From contig JAISNZ010000124.1 in NCBI GenBank assembly GCA_031275955.1, positions 1 through 21,031 on the forward strand: a stretch of DNA of 21,031 nt, in the 5' to 3' direction. The position numbers were made by a program, and so were the translations under genes. The notes under the pieces were generated by a model. The model did not search any database, was not told where the DNA came from, and worked only from the letters and a program-made list of their open reading frames with translations. Positions 20,375-21,031 of this stretch are shown here, in pieces. Source of the stretch: Desulfovibrio sp. (GTDB taxonomy: Bacteria; Desulfobacterota; Desulfovibrionia; Desulfovibrionales; Desulfovibrionaceae). Positions within the stretch are counted from its first letter, which is position 1. The number at the start of each line of letters is the position of its first letter.

Positions 20375-21031
20375 GGCTTTTCTCTCCGGACGCGCACGGG
20401 GATGTCCCCGTCGCGGACTGTGAGGCGCAGGAGTTCGTCCGCCTGGACCATGGCGGGGGAGCGGACGAAGGTGCCGTCGGTTTTCCGGGCCAGGGCGTAG
20501 CCTCGTTCCAGGGGGGCGCGGGGGTCCAGGGCCTCCAGGCGCAGGGCCAGGCGTTCCAGGCGGTTTTCGGCCTGGGACGGAAACTGGAGGCCAAAGCGGC
20601 GCAGACGGCCGTCCAGGGCGTCCAGGGCGGCCTGCCGGGGCGGCAGGCGGTCCGGGGCGCGGGCGACGGCTGCGGCCAGGGAGCGCAGGCGGTTTTCGGA
20701 CCTTTCCAGATTCCGGCGCAGGGCGGCGTCCAGGAGGCGGAGGGCGGCGCGCAGGCGTTCCCCCCAGGCGGCCAGGGAGCGCTGCGGGGAACGCCAGGCC
20801 AGATCCCGTTCCAGGCGTTCCAGGCGTTCTTCCCGCCGGGCCAGGGAGAGGGCGCCGATCCGGTTCAGGTCGGCGGCCAGGGAGCGCAGGCGGCGTTCCA
20901 GTTCCCCGCGGGCCGGCCAGAGCATCTGGGCCGCGTGGGTGGGGGTGGCCGCGCGCGCGTCGGCGGTCATATCCGCCAGGGTAAAGTCCACCTCGTGGCC
21001 GATGCCGGCCAGCACCGGCAGGGGGGAGGCG
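20371..21031 (-). CDS. xseA: Exodeoxyribonuclease VII large subunit, C-terminal part (cut by window edge)
   Basis: The frame is open to the right edge, so only the C-terminal 219 or so residues are visible. They begin SPLPVLAGIGHEVDFTLADM, the conserved catalytic-domain segment of XseA (GHExD followed by the TPTHAAQ block), then a long arginine- and leucine-rich helical region (about 35-150) to which XseB subunits bind. The end has LERGYALARKTDGTFVRSPA and LRLTVRDGDIPVRV, the usual XseA C-terminal beta segment. A GTG at 21015 lies inside the domain and is not the start. It is the most upstream gene visible of the xseA, M23, xseB, ispA, dxs run. Confidence 0.93.
   Translation of the reverse strand, partial: ASPLPVLAGIGHEVDFTLADMTADARAATPTHAAQMLWPARGELERRLRSLAADLNRIGALSLARREERLERLERDLAWRSPQRSLAAWGERLRAALRLLDAALRRNLERSENRLRSLAAAVARAPDRLPPRQAALDALDGRLRRFGLQFPSQAENRLERLALRLEALDPRAPLERGYALARKTDGTFVRSPAMVQADELLRLTVRDGDIPVRVRREKP

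Noticed and set aside
1..21031. tRNA, rRNA, insertion sequence, prophage or defence gene cluster
   Set aside because: The gaps are short and contain no cloverleaf or transposase-like coding sequence; apart from the small CRISPR nothing of this kind is visible.

Overview
The window is GC-rich and gene-dense and looks like chromosomal DNA of a sulfate-reducing bacterium of the Desulfovibrionaceae. This assignment is an inference from three things. One is a Desulfovibrio-type bacterioferritin. Another is a CRISPR repeat that closely resembles the Desulfovibrio type I-C repeat. The third is the run of xseA, an M23 lipoprotein, xseB, ispA and dxs followed by motA and motB. No rRNA, tRNA, insertion sequence or phage gene was seen, and no stretch of more than about 300 bases lacks a gene.

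Left part (1-5000). A 5'-truncated MFS efflux protein of the fosmidomycin-resistance type faces a minus-strand pair: an Rrf2 regulator followed by a trans-sulfuration PLP enzyme. Upstream of that pair is a 28-codon single-helix membrane protein gene. A second minus-strand pair follows: a YdjM-type membrane hydrolase and an exported dual-specificity-type phosphatase.

Phospholipid, iron and magnesium block (5000-8900). The genes psd and pssA form the phosphatidylserine to phosphatidylethanolamine pathway. Bacterioferritin comes next and converges on mgtE. The bacterioferritin frame has no stop codon before mgtE and stays open for about 270 codons antisense to it.

NAD block (8860-12761). The genes nadC, nadA and nadB cover de novo NAD synthesis from aspartate to nicotinate mononucleotide. 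nadC is separated from nadAB by a good sigma-70 promoter and an elaborate structured 5' leader before nadA. A related-looking cluster of GC-rich hairpins lies before nadC.

Stress and CRISPR block (12766-14341). A 2-Cys peroxiredoxin with a duplicated start is transcribed divergently from an unknown exported protein. Between that gene and motB sits a three-repeat, two-spacer type I-C-like CRISPR with degenerate outer repeats and no cas genes in the window.

Right part (14338-21031), all minus strand. xseA (cut by the right edge), an M23 lipoprotein, xseB and ispA overlap by 4 bp each. They are followed by dxs, then motA and motB, each preceded by a strong hairpin. The block combines exonuclease VII, isoprenoid precursor synthesis and the flagellar stator.
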